This document shows positions 1 to 8,614 of a DNA stretch of 64,000 bases, one piece after another. How positions within the stretch are numbered: position 1 is the stretch's first letter; each line of letters opens with the position of its first letter. The translations under genes and the position numbers were made by a program. The stretch covers positions 102,061-166,060 of the forward strand of contig NZ_JAJGWT010000006.1 in NCBI RefSeq assembly GCF_021390715.1, read 5' to 3'. Source of the DNA: Tenacibaculum piscium. GTDB taxonomy: Bacteria; Bacteroidota; Bacteroidia; Flavobacteriales; Flavobacteriaceae. The notes beneath the pieces are model-generated. The model was not told where the DNA came from, did not search any database, and worked only from the letters and a program-made list of their open reading frames with translations.

Positions 1-5
1 CAAAT

Positions 6-78
<73 letters not shown>

Positions 79-90
79 CTATTTTTATCT

Positions 91-125
91 AAAACTCCTT
101 ACAAATTGTAAGGAGTTTTTTGTTT
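91..125. terminator. Bidirectional terminator between initiator tRNA and rodA
   Basis: A 14-bp perfect inverted repeat (91-104 with 106-119) is flanked by A-rich and T-rich tracts, so it can terminate both the tRNA transcript on the plus strand and the mre-mrdA-rodA operon arriving from the minus strand. Confidence 0.85.
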
Positions 126-190
126 TTAATCATTAAAAGTGTCTTTTTATTTTTTAAGATTCTAAATTATCAGAAAAACTTCAAAAGACT

Positions 191-1468
191 TTAAAAATCA
201 TATTTTTTATGCGCATCTAAGCGAATAAAAATAAATAAAAGTACCGTAAATCCCCATAAAGACGAGCCTCCGTAGCTAAAAAATGGTAGTGGAATTCCAA
301 TAGTTGGTAATAAACCGATAACCATTCCAATATTTACAACAATATGAAAAAAGATAATAGAAGCAATGCCATAACCATATATTCTTCCAAATTTATTAGT
401 TTGATTTTCAGCTAAATAAATAATTCGATATAGTAAAAACATAAACAAAATAATAACAAAAGTACTGCCTAAAAAACCCCATTCTTCGCCAACGGTACTA
501 TAAATATAATCAGTTTCTTGCTCTGGAACAAATTTCCCTTGTGTTCTATCGCCTTGTAAAAAACCTTTGCCTAGAAAACCTCCAGAACTAATCGTTAATT
601 CAGATTGATACGTGTTATATCCTTTATTTTTAAGGTCGGTTGTTTTCCCTAAAAGAATGTCAAATCTATCTTTTTGATGCGGTTCTAACACGTTTTCATA
701 CGTATAACCGATACCGTAAATAAATAAAGTCGTAAATAAATATAACGATATAACTTTTAATGTATTGAATCGAAAAAAGCGTTTATCTTTATAAAGTCCG
801 TAAAAAACTCCTAAAGTTATCAGAAATAAACAACTAAAAAGAATCCAATTTGCACCAAAATAGATTGTCAGAATAAATAAAATAATTGAAACAGTTCCAA
901 AAACAATATAATTTAAGGTTAATCCTTCTCTATTTAAAACAAAAAAGAATGAAAAATAAATTAAAACAGATCCCATATCAGGTTGTAACGCAATAAAAAA
1001 AGCAGGTAAAAAGATAAGTACAAAAGCTTTTAATTGATTTTTAAGTAACTTAAAATTATACTTTCTATCACTAATTAATTTGGCAAGCGCTAGGGCTGTA
1101 AATGCTTTTGAAAACTCGGAAGGTTGTAAGCCGATGCCTCCAAAATTATACCAAGAAGTTGCGCCGTTAATTTTTTTTCCGAAGATAAAAACCCCTACCA
1201 ATAACACTAAAGAAAGCACGTATAATACGCTGGCAAATCGTTCATAAAATTTTGAATTAAAAAATAGAATCAGAATTATTAATGGAATACTGAGTCCTAT
1301 AAAAATAAATTGTTTGCCGTATTTTGTTGAAAAATCAAAAATAGCTCTACTATCTTCTGTTGATGATGAGGCATAAATATTCATCCATCCGAAGCCTACA
1401 AGCACTACGTATAGTAGCACAAGTAACCAGTCGATGCCTTCAAAAATATTATTTCGTTCCTGTCGCAA
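191..1468 (-). CDS. rodA: Rod shape-determining protein RodA (SEDS peptidoglycan glycosyltransferase)
   Basis: This 425-residue polytopic membrane protein polymerises peptidoglycan glycan strands for lateral wall growth together with PBP2. SEDS hallmarks are visible: the segment GGIGLQPSEFSKA near residue 115, DMGSVLI, the loop with SSGGFLGKGFLQG and FVPEQETDYIYSTVGEEWG, and the C-terminal PFFSYGGSS. The start codon lies inside the end of the upstream mrdA gene (20-base overlap), so the two are probably translationally coupled, and it is the last gene of mreB-mreC-mreD-mrdA-rodA. FtsW is the paralogous alternative, but the mre context decides for RodA. Confidence 0.95.
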   Translation of the reverse strand: MRQERNNIFEGIDWLLVLLYVVLVGFGWMNIYASSSTEDSRAIFDFSTKYGKQFIFIGLSIPLIILILFFNSKFYERFASVLYVLSLVLLVGVFIFGKKINGATSWYNFGGIGLQPSEFSKAFTALALAKLISDRKYNFKLLKNQLKAFVLIFLPAFFIALQPDMGSVLIYFSFFFVLNREGLTLNYIVFGTVSIILFILTIYFGANWILFSCLFLITLGVFYGLYKDKRFFRFNTLKVISLYLFTTLFIYGIGYTYENVLEPHQKDRFDILLGKTTDLKNKGYNTYQSELTISSGGFLGKGFLQGDRTQGKFVPEQETDYIYSTVGEEWGFLGSTFVIILFMFLLYRIIYLAENQTNKFGRIYGYGIASIIFFHIVVNIGMVIGLLPTIGIPLPFFSYGGSSLWGFTVLLFIFIRLDAHKKYDF

Positions 1469-3332
1469 GGGTATCGTTCTTTTTAATTAATTTATCGTAT
1501 TCTTTTTGAAGACTCATGTTAATCATGCGTTGTTCGAGATGTTTATTGGTAATTGAACCTCTTAAGTATTTTTCAATTAATAAACTAGTTACTGGACCTG
1601 CTATTGTAGAACCATATCCACCATTTTCAACAAAAATTGCGATGGCTATTTTTGGATCATCTTTTGGGGCAAAAGCAATAAATATTGAATGGTCTTTTGC
1701 TTGTACTTTTTTACCATCCACCATTTTGGTTTTATTCTCAGAAGTTCCTGTTTTTCCACAAATTTCAATATCTTTTACTTGATATCTTCTAGCAGTTCCT
1801 TTGGTGAACACTTCGTGCATTGCTTCAATGGCAATTGGAAAATGTTTTGGGTCTATAGTCGTATTTCTTTTGATAGTATATGTGGTATCTATAATTGCTT
1901 TATTATTAATTTTTTTAACGATATGAGGTGTATGAAAATAGCCTTTATTCGCAATAGCGGCGGTCATATTGGCTAATTGCATTGGCGTGGTTAATATTTC
2001 TCCTTGTCCAATCGCATTTGAAATTGTATAGGTAGATCGCCATCTGTTTTTATACCATTTATTATAAAATTCAGCATTAGGAACCATACCTTTTCTTCCA
2101 ACGGGTAAATCATATCCTAAAAAATTTCCTAAGCCAAAACTTTCCACATGTTTGTTCCAAGTGTCCATTCCTTCTTTTGGATCGCCCGATTTATCAATAA
2201 TTTTCTTATAGATGGTTGCAAAATAACTGTTACACGATTTTGCAATGGCTGTTTTTAAGTGAATCGGTCTTCCTGTGATACCACAATGACATCCCATAAA
2301 TTGGCTTTTACCTGAACCATATCGGTATCCGTGGTGGCAATACACACCAAAATTTTCATCAATAACTTCTTCCTGTAACCCGATTAAACCGTTGAGTATT
2401 TTAAAGGGGGAACCAGGCGGATACATGGCTTGTAATCCTCTATCAAAAGTGGGCATATTAACGGTATCGTTAAATAATTTGACAGAATTTGGCGAGCGTT
2501 TTCTTCCTACTAATAAATTTGGATCGTAAGAAGGAGCGGTTACAAGTGCCAATATTTCACCAGTTTTCGGTTCGATAGCTACAATACCACCTCTTTTTCC
2601 TGTCATTAATAATTCTCCGTATGCTTGAAGTTCACTATCAATAGTTAATGTTAGATCTTTTCCTGTAACGGCAAGGGTATCATATTTTCCATCTTTATAA
2701 GAACCTGTAATTTTATTTAGATTATTTCTTTTGAAAAATTTCCGACCTTTAACACCTCGAAGTACGGTTTCATATTGTTTTTCAACGCCAAGTTTTCCTA
2801 TTAACTCTCCTTGTTCGTAATAATTATTTGTTTTTGCTTTTTGTTCATTTACCTCAGCAATAAATCCTAGAATATTAGCCCCAATTTTAATAGGATATTC
2901 TCTAATAATCCGCTTTTGAATATAAAAACCTTTGTATTTTGGTAGTTTTTCTTGCAGATACGCAAAATCTTCTTTCGCCAATTGTTTCAAAAATACAGAT
3001 GGCAACCAGCGTGCAAAATTTTCAGCTTTTTTATAGCGTTTTTTAAAACTTTTTTTATCGATTTTTAACAGCTTACAAAATTCTAAGGTATCGAGCGGCG
3101 TTACATTTTTAGGAATTATCATCACATCGTACGATAATTGATTGGCAACTAGTAGTTTATTGTTTCTGTCGTATACATATCCACGTTCAGGATAATCATA
3201 TTCAATTTTAATGGCAGAACTCTGTATTGGATTAGGATTTGCTCCACGAATAATTTGTAATTGAAATAATCGACCAATATAAATTAATCCAACAAGGGTA
3301 ATTAAAAAGAGTAATAAAAAGCTTCGTTTCAT
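1449..3332 (-). CDS. mrdA: Penicillin-binding protein 2 (peptidoglycan transpeptidase)
   Basis: A 627-residue class B penicillin-binding protein with one N-terminal membrane segment (about residues 4-22), a dimerisation region and a C-terminal transpeptidase domain that cross-links peptidoglycan in the elongasome. The three active-site motifs are present: SPFK after YPPG near residue 307, SCN (SxN motif) near 367 and KTGTSE near 525. It is the cognate transpeptidase of RodA, whose gene it overlaps. The product should be the target of mecillinam-type beta-lactams. Confidence 0.95.
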   Translation of the reverse strand: MKRSFLLLFLITLVGLIYIGRLFQLQIIRGANPNPIQSSAIKIEYDYPERGYVYDRNNKLLVANQLSYDVMIIPKNVTPLDTLEFCKLLKIDKKSFKKRYKKAENFARWLPSVFLKQLAKEDFAYLQEKLPKYKGFYIQKRIIREYPIKIGANILGFIAEVNEQKAKTNNYYEQGELIGKLGVEKQYETVLRGVKGRKFFKRNNLNKITGSYKDGKYDTLAVTGKDLTLTIDSELQAYGELLMTGKRGGIVAIEPKTGEILALVTAPSYDPNLLVGRKRSPNSVKLFNDTVNMPTFDRGLQAMYPPGSPFKILNGLIGLQEEVIDENFGVYCHHGYRYGSGKSQFMGCHCGITGRPIHLKTAIAKSCNSYFATIYKKIIDKSGDPKEGMDTWNKHVESFGLGNFLGYDLPVGRKGMVPNAEFYNKWYKNRWRSTYTISNAIGQGEILTTPMQLANMTAAIANKGYFHTPHIVKKINNKAIIDTTYTIKRNTTIDPKHFPIAIEAMHEVFTKGTARRYQVKDIEICGKTGTSENKTKMVDGKKVQAKDHSIFIAFAPKDDPKIAIAIFVENGGYGSTIAGPVTSLLIEKYLRGSITNKHLEQRMINMSLQKEYDKLIKKNDTLATGTK

Positions 3333-3418
3333 GTAGTATTTGACCTTGTTTTATCTATTTAGTCACTTAAATTTAATAAAAAAGGCTGTTTTTTGTTTGA
3401 TAATTAATTTTTAAAGTT

Positions 3419-3925
3419 TTATTTCAGTTTTTTTCTAAAGATAAAACTTCCTAAAAAATACAAAATCAACGTAAAGATACTTGAATAAAGTGTGTTTAAA
3501 AGTACTTTAGAGATATTGTAAAAGCTAAAATTAATCAAACTAAACAAAATAAAGTGATGAATACCTGTTAAAATTACGGTATAATTAAAAACTTTTCCAA
3601 AGGATTCCAATTTTAAGTCGAATAATAAATAATCGCCTTCATTTTTTTTGAAAATTGCTTTAATAAACCAAAGTCTTATATAGGCGATAAATAATATTGA
3701 AAAAGCATGTATTCCGCCAGAATTTGAAAAAGCATCAACACATAAACCTAATAAAAAAGAGATGCTTAAAAACGGAATTCTATTGGTATTTAAAGGGTAT
3801 AAGAAAACAAAAATAATGTATACATACGGATTAATGTATCCTAAAAATAACACATTATTTAGCACAAGAACCTGTAGCAGCAATAAAAAAACAAATAAAA
3901 ATAAGAGGTAGATGGTTTTATTCAT
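3419..3925 (-). CDS. mreD: Rod shape-determining protein MreD
   Basis: A small, very hydrophobic protein of 168 residues with about five predicted membrane segments. Sequence conservation in this family is poor; the call rests on size, topology, the segment GLCVDAFSNSGGIHAFSILFIAY typical of MreD, and its place between mreC and mrdA. It links the MreC scaffold and PBP2/RodA in the elongasome. It starts 10 bases after the mreC stop, and 86 bases separate its end from mrdA. Confidence 0.88.
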   Translation of the reverse strand: MNKTIYLLFLFVFLLLLQVLVLNNVLFLGYINPYVYIIFVFLYPLNTNRIPFLSISFLLGLCVDAFSNSGGIHAFSILFIAYIRLWFIKAIFKKNEGDYLLFDLKLESFGKVFNYTVILTGIHHFILFSLINFSFYNISKVLLNTLYSSIFTLILYFLGSFIFRKKLK

Positions 3926-3935
3926 TTATTAGTAT

Positions 3936-4790
3936 TTATTTGTGAATATTTTCTAGGTTTTTGATTTCTTTTTTATCAAGATTTGTAACGATATAGATAT
4001 GTTCTAAATTAGCCATATCATTAAATAAGGTAATATCAATTGTGTAAGAAACGGCTAATTTATCAGGAATTTCACGAACAGTTCCCACGGGAACTCCTTT
4101 TGGAAAAATGGTCGATTTTCCACCAGTAATAATCGTATCTCCAACTTTAAAAATTGCTTGCCGAGGAATATCTGTTAATTGAACGGTATTATAATTTTGT
4201 CCATTCCATTTTAAGGTACCGTAATAATTATTGTTTTTAAAGCTTGCGTTAATACTACTTTTGGCATTTAAAATAGATTGAACTCGCGCATATTTACCGC
4301 TTGTATTATCTGTAATTCCAATAATTCCTTTACTATTGATAACCGCCATTTCAGTCGTAATTCCATCATTTGTTCCTTTATTAATCGTTATAAAATTATT
4401 AGCTTTATTGTAAGAATTGTTAATAATTTTACCATTGATATAAGTAAATTGTTGCTTATTTTTTAAAGAATCAATATTGGTCTTCATATCAGCATTAAGA
4501 GATATCATTGCTGTATCAGCGATATTTAGAGTACTGTATAGGGAGGCTATTTTATTTTTTAAACGGGTATTTTCTTCAGAAAGTATTTTATTATTACTTT
4601 TTAAATGTAGATATTCAAAAATATTGGCGGATTGTTGATAAAAACCACCTGTAATATAATTGGTAGAACTAATAAATTTACTCCTGTGAAAAGAATGATT
4701 GTTAATCATTAATGCAACAGCAATAATTTCTAGAAATAGAAAAAATAAGAAATTCTTATACCTCTGAAGGAAATAAAGAAGCTGTTGCAT
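3936..4790 (-). CDS. mreC: Rod shape-determining protein MreC
   Basis: A 284-residue bitopic protein: one membrane segment near residues 12-30, a coiled-coil stretch about residues 60-90 (LKSNNKILSEENTRLKNKI) and then the beta-barrel periplasmic domain with conserved runs such as GIIGI and TIITGGKSTIFPKGVPVG. MreC organises the periplasmic side of the elongasome and activates PBP2. It begins 17 bases after mreB. Confidence 0.93.
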   Translation of the reverse strand: MQQLLYFLQRYKNFLFFLFLEIIAVALMINNHSFHRSKFISSTNYITGGFYQQSANIFEYLHLKSNNKILSEENTRLKNKIASLYSTLNIADTAMISLNADMKTNIDSLKNKQQFTYINGKIINNSYNKANNFITINKGTNDGITTEMAVINSKGIIGITDNTSGKYARVQSILNAKSSINASFKNNNYYGTLKWNGQNYNTVQLTDIPRQAIFKVGDTIITGGKSTIFPKGVPVGTVREIPDKLAVSYTIDITLFNDMANLEHIYIVTNLDKKEIKNLENIHK

Positions 4791-4807
4791 AAATAATCAT
4801 TCAAAAT

Positions 4808-5836
4808 TTATTTGATTAATACAGATTTGTATTTTTCAAGGTTTTTTAAGGCAATTCCTGTTCCACGTACTACGGCACGTAATGGGTCTTCGGCGACGTA
4901 TACTGGTAAATCTGTTTTACGAGATAAACGCTTGTCTAATCCTCGAAGCATAGAACCTCCACCAGCTAAATAAATACCGCTATTATAAATATCGGCAGCT
5001 AATTCAGGTGGTGTTTTAGACAATGTTTCCATTACAGCATCTTCGATACGTAAGATTGATTTATCCAATGCTTTGGCAATTTCTCTGTAAGAAACCTGTA
5101 CTTGTTTCGGCTTTCCGCTTAATAAATCACGTCCTTGCACCATCATATCTTCAGGCGGACTTTCTAAATCTTCGGTTGCAGAACCTATTTGTATTTTGAT
5201 TCTTTCAGCCGTAGTTTCCCCTACATGTAAATTGTGTTGCGTACGCATATAATACATAATATCACTGGTAAATAAATCTCCAGCAACTTTTACAGATTGG
5301 TCGCAAACAATGCCTGCAAGTGCGATTACTGCAATTTCAGTAGTTCCTCCACCGATATCAATAATCATGTTTCCTTTTGGTTCCATAATATCAATACCAA
5401 CTCCGATTGCTGCTGCCATTGGCTCGAAAATTAAATAAATTTCCTTGGCATTCATATGACGTCCAGAATCAATAACGGCACGTTTTTCAACTTCCGTAAT
5501 TCCTGAGGGAATACAAATAACCATTCGCAATGATGGTGGAAAAAATTTCTTTTTGATGGCAGGAATTTGTTTAACAAATTCTTTAATCATTTCTTCAGAT
5601 GCCTGAAAATCTGCAATTACGCCATCTTTTAACGGACGAATTGTTTTTATATTTTCATGAGTCTTCCCTTGCATTCTGCTAGCTTCATGACCAGTGGCAA
5701 TAATTTTACCTGTCAATCGGTTACGTGCAACAATAGACGGGTTGTCAATGACAACTTTTCCATTGTGGATTATAAGTGTGTTTGCAGTACCTAAATCGAC
5801 TGCAATATCTTCCGTCATAAAATCGAAGAATCCCAT
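4808..5836 (-). CDS. mreB: Rod shape-determining protein MreB (bacterial actin)
   Basis: A 342-residue actin-fold ATPase of standard length that forms membrane-bound filaments guiding lateral wall synthesis. Nucleotide-binding motifs are clear: phosphate 1 VDLGTANTLI near residue 14, phosphate 2 DIGGGTTEIAVI near 160 and the adenosine motif LAGGGSMLRGL near 290. It is the first gene of the elongasome operon. A -7 box lies about 50 bases upstream. Confidence 0.97.
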   Translation of the reverse strand: MGFFDFMTEDIAVDLGTANTLIIHNGKVVIDNPSIVARNRLTGKIIATGHEASRMQGKTHENIKTIRPLKDGVIADFQASEEMIKEFVKQIPAIKKKFFPPSLRMVICIPSGITEVEKRAVIDSGRHMNAKEIYLIFEPMAAAIGVGIDIMEPKGNMIIDIGGGTTEIAVIALAGIVCDQSVKVAGDLFTSDIMYYMRTQHNLHVGETTAERIKIQIGSATEDLESPPEDMMVQGRDLLSGKPKQVQVSYREIAKALDKSILRIEDAVMETLSKTPPELAADIYNSGIYLAGGGSMLRGLDKRLSRKTDLPVYVAEDPLRAVVRGTGIALKNLEKYKSVLIK

Positions 5837-5887
5837 ATAAAGTCCGTTGTTTTTACTTGTGTTTTACTTATTTTGAATGTAATCTCA

Positions 5888-5895
5888 CAAATCTA
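5888..5895 (-). promoter_or_regulatory. Putative -7 promoter box for mreB
   Basis: On the minus strand this reads TAGATTTG, a perfect match to the Bacteroidota TAnnTTTG element, 51 bases before the mreB start. No clear -33 TTG is seen at the expected distance, so this is a moderate call. Confidence 0.5.
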
Positions 5896-5930
5896 ATCAA
5901 AATCTGTGGGTAATTTACATTGAATATAAA

Positions 5931-7457
5931 TTAATGTTTAAAATGTCTTGTTCCTGTAAACACCATAGAAACATTGTTGTTGTTACAGTAATCGATACTT
6001 AATTGGTCTTTAATAGAACCTCCTGGCTGAATTACACTTTGTATTCCTGCGTTTTTTGCAATTTCTACACAATCAGGAAATGGGAAAAAAGCATCACTTG
6101 CCATCACGGCTCCGTTTAAATCAAAATTGAAACTTTTTGCTTTCGCGATTGCTTGTGTTAAAGCGTCAACTCTACTTGTTTGACCCGTTCCACCCGCTAA
6201 TAATTGCTTGTTTTTTACTAAGATAATCGTATTCGATTTGGTATTTTTACACAATTTAGAAGCAAATAATAAATCATCTAATTGTGCTGTTGATGGTTTT
6301 GTATTTGTAGGATATGATAAATCTTCTAATTTATCCGTAATCATGTCTTTATCTTGAATTAAAACACCATTTAAAGCTGTTCTAACGGTTTGTGTAGGTA
6401 AAGCGATTTCTTTTTGAACTAAAATAACCCTATTTTTCTTTCCTTTCAAGATAACTAAAGCATCATCATCAAAAGAAGGAGCGATAACTACTTCACAAAA
6501 TAATTTATGAATTTCTTCGGCAGTTGCTTTATCTATGTTAGTATTTGAAATTAAAACACCTCCAAAAGCTGAGGTTGGATCGCCTGCTAAAGCATCGGTA
6601 TATGCCTGAGAAATAGTGTCTCTTTGTGCAAAACCACAAGCGTTATTATGCTTTAAAATTGCAAAAGTTGGTGCTTCTCCTTTAAATTCGTTCATTAAAT
6701 TAATCGAAGCATCAACATCTAATAAATTATTATAACTTAATTCTTTTCCGTGTAATTTATCGAACATTGCGTCTAAATCTCCAAAGAAATAGCCTTTTTG
6801 ATGTGGGTTTTCACCATATCTTAATGTTTTAGAAGTCGTTTCACTTGCTTTGTAAACAACTTCATCTTCATTAAAATAGTTGAAAATTGCTGTATCATAA
6901 TGAGAAGAAACATTAAATGCTTTTGCTGCTAATTTCTTTCTATCAGAAATTGTTGTGTTTCCGTTAGTTTCAGTAATTAAATTTAAGAAATCACCATATT
7001 GTTCCATTGAAGAAACAATAATTGTGTCTTTAAAATTTTTAGCTGCTGCACGAATTAATGAAATTCCACCGATATCAACTTTTTCAATAATATCTTGTTC
7101 AGGAGCTCCAGAAGCTACTGTTTTTTCAAAAGGATATAAATCAACAATCACTAAATCTAATTGCGGAATGTTGTATTCTTTCATTTCGGCAACATCTCCT
7201 TCATGGTCTTGACGATTTAAAATTCCTCCAAATACTTTTGGATGTAATGTTTTCACACGTCCGCCTAAAATAGAAGGATATGAAGTAACTTCTTCCACAG
7301 GTACTACGTTTATACCTAATTCTTTGATGAATTTTTCTGTTCCACCAGTTGAATAAATAGTAACGCCTAGGTCGTTTAATTTTTGTACAATTGGAGCTAA
7401 TCCATCTTTATGAAATACCGAAATTAGGGCAGATTTGATTGTTTTTGTGTTGTTCAT
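5931..7457 (-). CDS. purH: Bifunctional AICAR formyltransferase / IMP cyclohydrolase
   Basis: A 508-residue protein catalysing the last two steps of de novo IMP synthesis. The N-terminal MGS-like cyclohydrolase domain (about 1-190) shows STGGTEKFI, SILGGRVKTLHP and VVDLYPFEKTVA; the C-terminal transformylase domain shows the catalytic KHNNACGFA and the closing segment VIQPGGSIKDQLSIDYCN with FTGTRHFKH. It stands alone, with a promoter of its own upstream, although transcription could continue into mreB on the same strand since no terminator is visible between them. Confidence 0.97.
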   Translation of the reverse strand: MNNTKTIKSALISVFHKDGLAPIVQKLNDLGVTIYSTGGTEKFIKELGINVVPVEEVTSYPSILGGRVKTLHPKVFGGILNRQDHEGDVAEMKEYNIPQLDLVIVDLYPFEKTVASGAPEQDIIEKVDIGGISLIRAAAKNFKDTIIVSSMEQYGDFLNLITETNGNTTISDRKKLAAKAFNVSSHYDTAIFNYFNEDEVVYKASETTSKTLRYGENPHQKGYFFGDLDAMFDKLHGKELSYNNLLDVDASINLMNEFKGEAPTFAILKHNNACGFAQRDTISQAYTDALAGDPTSAFGGVLISNTNIDKATAEEIHKLFCEVVIAPSFDDDALVILKGKKNRVILVQKEIALPTQTVRTALNGVLIQDKDMITDKLEDLSYPTNTKPSTAQLDDLLFASKLCKNTKSNTIILVKNKQLLAGGTGQTSRVDALTQAIAKAKSFNFDLNGAVMASDAFFPFPDCVEIAKNAGIQSVIQPGGSIKDQLSIDYCNNNNVSMVFTGTRHFKH

Positions 7458-7479
7458 TGTTGCAGTGTTGTTAAGCGCG

Positions 7480-7510
7480 CAAAGCTACTAAAAGCGTGAA
7501 GCTTATACAA
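7480..7510 (-). promoter_or_regulatory. Promoter of purH (TTG / TAGCTTTG)
   Basis: On the minus strand a TTG at 7508-7510 is followed after 20 bases by TAGCTTTG at 7480-7487, matching the Bacteroidota -33/-7 consensus. The predicted start site is about 15 bases upstream of the purH start codon. Confidence 0.7.
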
Positions 7511-7526
7511 TAATTATTTTGATTTG

Positions 7527-7991
7527 TTATGAAATAAATAACGCTACTTTTTTACAGGCGTATTCTAATAGATTTTCGTCATCTGCTGTAAAAACATTTG
7601 CGGTATGTGAATCGATATCAATTTGACCGATGTTCTGATTATCAACAAAAATAGGAATTACAATTTCTGATTTCACTTTCCAGCCACAAGAAATATAATT
7701 GTCTTGTTCTTTCACATCTTGCACCACAAAATTTTCATTACTAACGGCAACTTGTCCACAAATTCCTTTTCCGAAAGGAATAATTGTATGGTCGGTAGGT
7801 TCGCCATTAAATTGTGCTAATTTTAATTCGTCTTTATCGCCATTTTTAAAATAAAAACCGACCCAATCATAATATGAAATTTCGGATGCTAAATAATCAC
7901 AGATTTGTTGTAATTTTTCTTCTTTAGAATGATTGTTTTCTGCAATGTTATTTATATTACTTTTTAATTCTTGTAAATTCTGTAAGCTCAT
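7527..7991 (-). CDS. msrC: GAF-domain free methionine-(R)-sulfoxide reductase
   Basis: A 154-residue single GAF domain protein of the fRMsr type, which reduces free methionine-(R)-sulfoxide in the cytoplasm. Family landmarks are FGKGICGQVA, VVQDVKEQDNYISCGW, SEIVIPIF and GQIDIDS. Cysteine in YISC corresponds to the catalytic residue, and that in GICG to a resolving one. The third cysteine found upstream in the E. coli protein is absent (FNGEPTDHTIIPFGKG contains none). It has a separate -7 box and is probably monocistronic. Confidence 0.85.
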   Translation of the reverse strand: MSLQNLQELKSNINNIAENNHSKEEKLQQICDYLASEISYYDWVGFYFKNGDKDELKLAQFNGEPTDHTIIPFGKGICGQVAVSNENFVVQDVKEQDNYISCGWKVKSEIVIPIFVDNQNIGQIDIDSHTANVFTADDENLLEYACKKVALFIS

Positions 7992-8022
7992 TTTGATATT
8001 TTTTTAAGTAAAAGGTAAGCTA

Positions 8023-8030
8023 CAAAAATA
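8023..8030 (-). promoter_or_regulatory. Putative -7 box for the GAF-domain reductase gene
   Basis: The minus strand reads TATTTTTG, fitting TAnnTTTG, 31 bases upstream of the start codon at 7991. No good -33 element is visible. Confidence 0.4.
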
Positions 8031-8060
8031 GTTTTAACAATTCTTTTAAATACTGATTTT

Positions 8061-8091
8061 TCGTATCTTTTCGTATCTTTTCGTATCTTTG
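8061..8091 (+). promoter_or_regulatory. Three tandem 10-base repeats, each holding a -7-like box, before the HYC gene
   Basis: The decamer TCGTATCTTT occurs three times without interruption at 8061-8090. Each unit holds TATCTTT, and the last one, followed by G, forms a perfect TATCTTTG at 8084-8091. The final G lies only 6 bases before the ATG at 8098, so a start site at the normal distance would fall on or next to the start codon. Confidence 0.6.
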
Positions 8092-8097
8092 TTTCCA

Positions 8098-8511
8098 ATG
8101 AAACAACTATTTACAAAAATAACGACCCTATTATTAGCTTTGCTAGTGATGTTTTCTACCTTTTCTTTTACGGTGGCAAAACATTATTGTGGTGATTTTT
8201 TAGTAGCTGTTTCTTATGTCGGCAAAGCAGATACTTGTGGAACATCAGTAGTAAAAGATACTTGTGAAACGGTTCTTAAAAAAAAGAAATGTTGTAAAGA
8301 TGAACTTTCTCAAATAGAAGGACAAGACAATATTCAAAAAGTTTCTTTACAAAAAATAAGCTTTGATTCCGTAAAATTATTTATTGCGTTTAACACTTTT
8401 TATACATTATTTTTTCAAGAAATTGAGCAAGAAAAGGCTGTTTATAAGCAATATTTCCCACCAGATTTTAAGGTAAACTTTCAAATACTTCATCAAGTTT
8501 TTATTATATGA
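8098..8511 (+). CDS. HYC/CC/PP-motif small exported protein
   Basis: A 137-residue protein counted from the ATG at 8098; a TTG at 8089 in the same frame is rejected because it falls inside the -7 box. The N-terminus is a hydrophobic signal or anchor segment (about 7-27). It carries the motifs that name a Bacteroidota family of unknown role: HYC at 29-31, CC at 65-66 after a lysine run, and PP at about 121-122, plus Cys at 47 and 56. It is followed by a TonB-dependent receptor and a heavy-metal-binding protein, so metal handling at the envelope is a reasonable inference, not a demonstrated function. Confidence 0.8.
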   Translation: MKQLFTKITTLLLALLVMFSTFSFTVAKHYCGDFLVAVSYVGKADTCGTSVVKDTCETVLKKKKCCKDELSQIEGQDNIQKVSLQKISFDSVKLFIAFNTFYTLFFQEIEQEKAVYKQYFPPDFKVNFQILHQVFII

Positions 8512-8614
8512 TTTAGCAATTTTTATTAAGTATTTACGTCAATTTTCACGTCATTTTTATGAGGTGAAAAGTAAATATGTAACAAATTATTGTTGAATTT
8601 AATACTATAAAATC

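Noticed and set aside
8061..8090. Three direct repeats resembling a tiny CRISPR array
   Set aside because: The units are contiguous with no spacers and contain promoter boxes; no cas genes are present.
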